Source: JAQBGV01 sp032128395
Lineage (GTDB): Bacteria; Planctomycetota; UBA8108; UBA1146
DNA length: 24,837 bases
Direction of reading: 5' to 3'
NCBI GenBank assembly: GCA_032128395.1
Contig: JAQBGV010000148.1
Span: 1-24,837, forward strand
Part shown: positions 22,177-24,837 of the stretch, piece after piece
Layout: the number at the start of each line of letters is the position of its first letter
Position numbering within the stretch: position 1 is the first letter of the stretch
Made by a program: the position numbers and the translations under genes
Notes under the pieces: generated by a model
Databases searched by the model: none
What the model saw: the letters and a program-made list of their open reading frames with translations, nothing else
What the model was told of the DNA's origin: nothing

Positions 22177-24837
22177 GTGTCCGGGGTCCTCTACCTCATC
22201 GACGGGCATTACCAGATCTACCGCGGATTCTTCGGCCCCGGGCCGAACCTCTCGAACAGCAGAGGAATGTCCGTAAAGGCGATCTACGCGATCACGGACC
22301 TGCTCTTTCGGCTCCAGAAACAGTACCAGATCGGGCGTTGGGCGATCGCGATGGATGCCCCCGGCCCGACCTTCCGCAGCGAGCGCTTCGAAGCGTACAA
22401 GGCGACACGCGAGGAGATGCCCGAGCCTCTCGTCGAGCAGCTCCCGTACATCGACCAGATCCTCACCGCCTTCCGGATCCCGATCCTCTGCGAGAGCGGG
22501 ATCGAGGCGGATGACTGGATTGCAAGCGCGAGTGTCGCCGCCCAGGCGCGGGGGTACGACGTCCGGATCCTCAGTCGCGACAAGGACCTCGAGCAGGTCC
22601 TCTCGGAGCAGGTCCGATTTCTCGACGAGCGGTCCGGCGGTCTCTACGGCCCCGCCGAACTACTTCAGAAGAAGGGAATCCGCCCCGATCAGGTCGTGCA
22701 GTACCAGGCGCTGGTCGGGGACGCCTCGGACAACGTTCCGGGGGTGCTGGGGATCGGCGCCAAGGGGGCCGCGCAGATTCTCTCGGTCGTCGATGACATC
22801 GAGCGGGTGCTCGAGGACCCGCCGCCGGAGGGGATCCCCCCCCGCGTTGTGGCAAAGATCCGGGATCAGGTCGACAACATGCGCCTCTCCCGCTGGCTCG
22901 TCGAGTTGCGCACCGATCTCGCTCTCCCCCGACCGATCGATGAGTATGTCGTCGAGCCTCCCGACCTCGCCGCGCTGTTGCCGATCTTTCGTGACCTCGG
23001 ACTGCGCAGGTTCCAGAAGCAGCTCGAGGAAGATGCGGGGGGAGAACTCTTCGTCTCCGTCGGCGGGTCGCGTCCCGCCCCCGAGCCCGCCCCCCCCGCC
23101 GGCGACTACCGGCTGATCGAGTCGCTCGAGGAACTCGACTCGTTCCTCGCCGAGTGTCGTGCAGCCGGGCGCTTCGCGTTCGACACCGAGACCACGGGGC
23201 TCGATCCGATCGTCGACCGCGCAGTCGGGGTGTCTCTCGCGTGGAAAGCCGGTCACGCCGTGTACGTCCCGCTCGAGGGTCCGGGTAAGGGGCGCATGCC
23301 GCGACACGCGGTGCTCGATCGCTTGCGCCCCGTGCTCGAGGACCGGGCCATCGGGAAGATCGGGCAGAACATCAAGTACGACGCGCAGGTGATCGCGAAC
23401 GACGGGATCGCCCTTCGCGGGATCGCGTTCGACCCGATGCTCGCTGCGTACGTGATCCAACCGATGCGCGGCAGTTATGGACTCGATGACCTGGTCGGTG
23501 AGCGACTGCGGCACCGCATGATCCCGATTTCGGAGGTCATCGGCAGCGGCGCCGACGAAGTTTCGATGGCGGATCTCGAACCGGAAGCGATTCGCGACTA
23601 TGCGGCCGAGGACGCCGACTTCACCCTGCGGCTCACCGAACACCTCGAGCCCGAAGTCGAGGCACTCGGGGTCGGGAGAGTGCTCTACGAGATCGAGCTC
23701 CCCCTCGTCGAGGTCCTCGTCGACATGGAGCGGGAGGGGATCACCCTCGACGTAGAGCGACTCCTGGAACAGCAGGGCGAGCTCGAAAAGGAGCTCTCGG
23801 CGCTGGAACTGGAGATCCACGCGGCGGCGGGTGAGGAATTCAACATCGCGAGCCCGAAACAGCTCCAGGTGATCCTGTTCGAGAAACTCTCGCTCCCGGT
23901 GATCCAGAAGACGAAGACCGGATTCTCGACGAGCGCAGATGTACTCGAGGAGTTGCTGATCGTCGCCCCGGACCAGCCGCTCCCCGCGATGATCCTCGAA
24001 CACCGCAGTCTCTCGAAGCTGCTCTCGACCTACATCACCACGCTCCCGAAACTCGTCAAGCCATCGACCGGCCGCCTTCACACCGATTTTCGTCAGACGG
24101 TCGCTGCGACCGGTCGGCTGAGCTCGTCCGAACCGAACTTGCAGAACATCCCGATCCGGAGCGAGACCGGACGGCGGATCCGCCGCGCGTTCCTCCCGAA
24201 CCGAGAGGGAGATCGATTCGTCTCTGCGGACTATTCGCAGATCGAGTTACGAATCCTCGCTCACATCTCGGGGGACGAGACGCTGGTGACGGCACTCAAG
24301 GGGGGTGAGGACATCCATGCGACGGTGGCGTCGCGCATCCACGGCAAGCGACCGGAAGATGTCACCCGAGAGGAGCGCAACTCAGCCAAGGCGGTCAACT
24401 TCGGAGTTCTCTACGGCATGGGTGCGTTCGGGTTGGCGCGCGACCTTCGGATCCCCCAAGCGGAGGCGAAGCAGTTCATCGAGAACTTCTTTAGACAGTT
24501 CCCCGGAGTGGCGGCCTTCATCGAGGACACCAAGGCAAAGGCGCGAGAGACCGGAGAAGTCCGGACCCTGTTCGGCCGTCGGCGTCCGGTCCCTGAGATC
24601 CAATCCAGGCTCCCTCGCGAGCGAGCGCGGGGGGAGCGTTTCGCCGTGAACTCGGTGATGCAGGGGAGCGCCGCGGATGTGATCAAGTTGGCGATGATCG
24701 ACATCCACCGATCGATCGCGGAACGGCGCTCCCCGGCGCGCATCCTCCTGCAGATTCACGACGAACTGCTGCTCGAAGTGCCGGAGGAACTCCTCGAGGA
24801 GGAGAGCGTGCACCTGCGCGAGAAGATGGAGCAGGTG
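22177..24837 (+). CDS. polA: DNA polymerase I (3' end cut by window edge)
   Basis: PolA fills gaps and removes RNA primers in replication and repair. The frame from the GTG at 22177, five bases after a perfect AAGGAGG, stays open for 887 codons to the window edge. The 5'-3' exonuclease domain is at the N-terminus (LYLIDGHYQIYRGFF, EADDWIAS, SRDKDLEQVL, GDASDNVPGVLGIG). The 3'-5' proofreading domain looks intact: DTETTG (D336, E338), NIKYD and YAAEDAD. The polymerase domain has motif A SADYSQIELR (D685), motif B with KAVNFGVLYG, and motif C HDE (861-863). A three-activity enzyme is predicted. Only the last part of the fingers/palm C-terminus is missing. It is the only confident plus-strand gene and is divergent from the BRCT protein gene. 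Confidence 0.97.
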   Translation, partial: MSGVLYLIDGHYQIYRGFFGPGPNLSNSRGMSVKAIYAITDLLFRLQKQYQIGRWAIAMDAPGPTFRSERFEAYKATREEMPEPLVEQLPYIDQILTAFRIPILCESGIEADDWIASASVAAQARGYDVRILSRDKDLEQVLSEQVRFLDERSGGLYGPAELLQKKGIRPDQVVQYQALVGDASDNVPGVLGIGAKGAAQILSVVDDIERVLEDPPPEGIPPRVVAKIRDQVDNMRLSRWLVELRTDLALPRPIDEYVVEPPDLAALLPIFRDLGLRRFQKQLEEDAGGELFVSVGGSRPAPEPAPPAGDYRLIESLEELDSFLAECRAAGRFAFDTETTGLDPIVDRAVGVSLAWKAGHAVYVPLEGPGKGRMPRHAVLDRLRPVLEDRAIGKIGQNIKYDAQVIANDGIALRGIAFDPMLAAYVIQPMRGSYGLDDLVGERLRHRMIPISEVIGSGADEVSMADLEPEAIRDYAAEDADFTLRLTEHLEPEVEALGVGRVLYEIELPLVEVLVDMEREGITLDVERLLEQQGELEKELSALELEIHAAAGEEFNIASPKQLQVILFEKLSLPVIQKTKTGFSTSADVLEELLIVAPDQPLPAMILEHRSLSKLLSTYITTLPKLVKPSTGRLHTDFRQTVAATGRLSSSEPNLQNIPIRSETGRRIRRAFLPNREGDRFVSADYSQIELRILAHISGDETLVTALKGGEDIHATVASRIHGKRPEDVTREERNSAKAVNFGVLYGMGAFGLARDLRIPQAEAKQFIENFFRQFPGVAAFIEDTKAKARETGEVRTLFGRRRPVPEIQSRLPRERARGERFAVNSVMQGSAADVIKLAMIDIHRSIAERRSPARILLQIHDELLLEVPEELLEEESVHLREKMEQV

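Overview
The window is GC-rich bacterial chromosome dominated by core housekeeping genes. An OmpA-type envelope lipoprotein, exported proteins and a Tat translocase indicate a diderm (Gram-negative-type) cell. The style of the orphan proteins (HTH plus transmembrane, large inserts, exported coiled coils) suggests Planctomycetota or a neighbouring deep lineage, but this is an impression and no marker proves it. I saw no rRNA, tRNA, CRISPR array, phage or plasmid genes.

Layout: every confident gene from 443 to 21666 is on the minus strand; only polA, cut by the right edge, is on the plus strand. Positions 1-133 appear to be the 5' end of a minus-strand group II intron that runs off the left edge, inserted just past a stem-loop downstream of rpoD. 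Then, in rising coordinates, come rpoD (primary sigma), dnaG (primase), rsmA (16S rRNA dimethylase), an OmpA/MotB-type lipoprotein, a membrane-anchored HTH protein, a small membrane protein, recG and dnaA. An 800-base non-coding region full of repeats follows. After it come two exported proteins of unknown function, then mnmD-like methyltransferase, cinA, an argininosuccinate-synthase-like gene, ychF, tatC, a membrane-anchored coiled-coil/BRCT protein and divergent polA.

Transcription units, read in the minus direction: tatC-ychF overlap by 4 bases. The argG-like gene and cinA also overlap by 4 bases, and cinA, mnmD-like and the 266-aa gene continue with short overlaps. dnaA and recG are nearly contiguous. 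Rho-independent-type hairpins separate several units. Three minus-strand promoters, upstream of the BRCT gene, the small membrane protein and dnaA, share an extended sequence (TTG-W-CAG with a -10 of TAC-R-ATCGC) and each precedes an unusually long leader of about 350-630 bases.

The most interesting signals are: (1) a DnaA whose DNA-recognition loop lacks two of the usual base-contacting residues, paired with two non-canonical GTGGATG boxes in its own regulatory region; (2) three separate 15-base tandem arrays of one degenerate family, in two leaders and inside dnaA; (3) a 44-base hairpin repeat array in the dnaA leader; (4) an inner-membrane-anchored coiled-coil protein ending in a BRCT domain, divergent from polA; (5) a TatC with about 175 extra periplasmic residues; (6) an argininosuccinate-synthase-like protein with altered active-site loops; (7) the group II intron at a stem-loop target whose flank is repeated in the rpoD terminator region.
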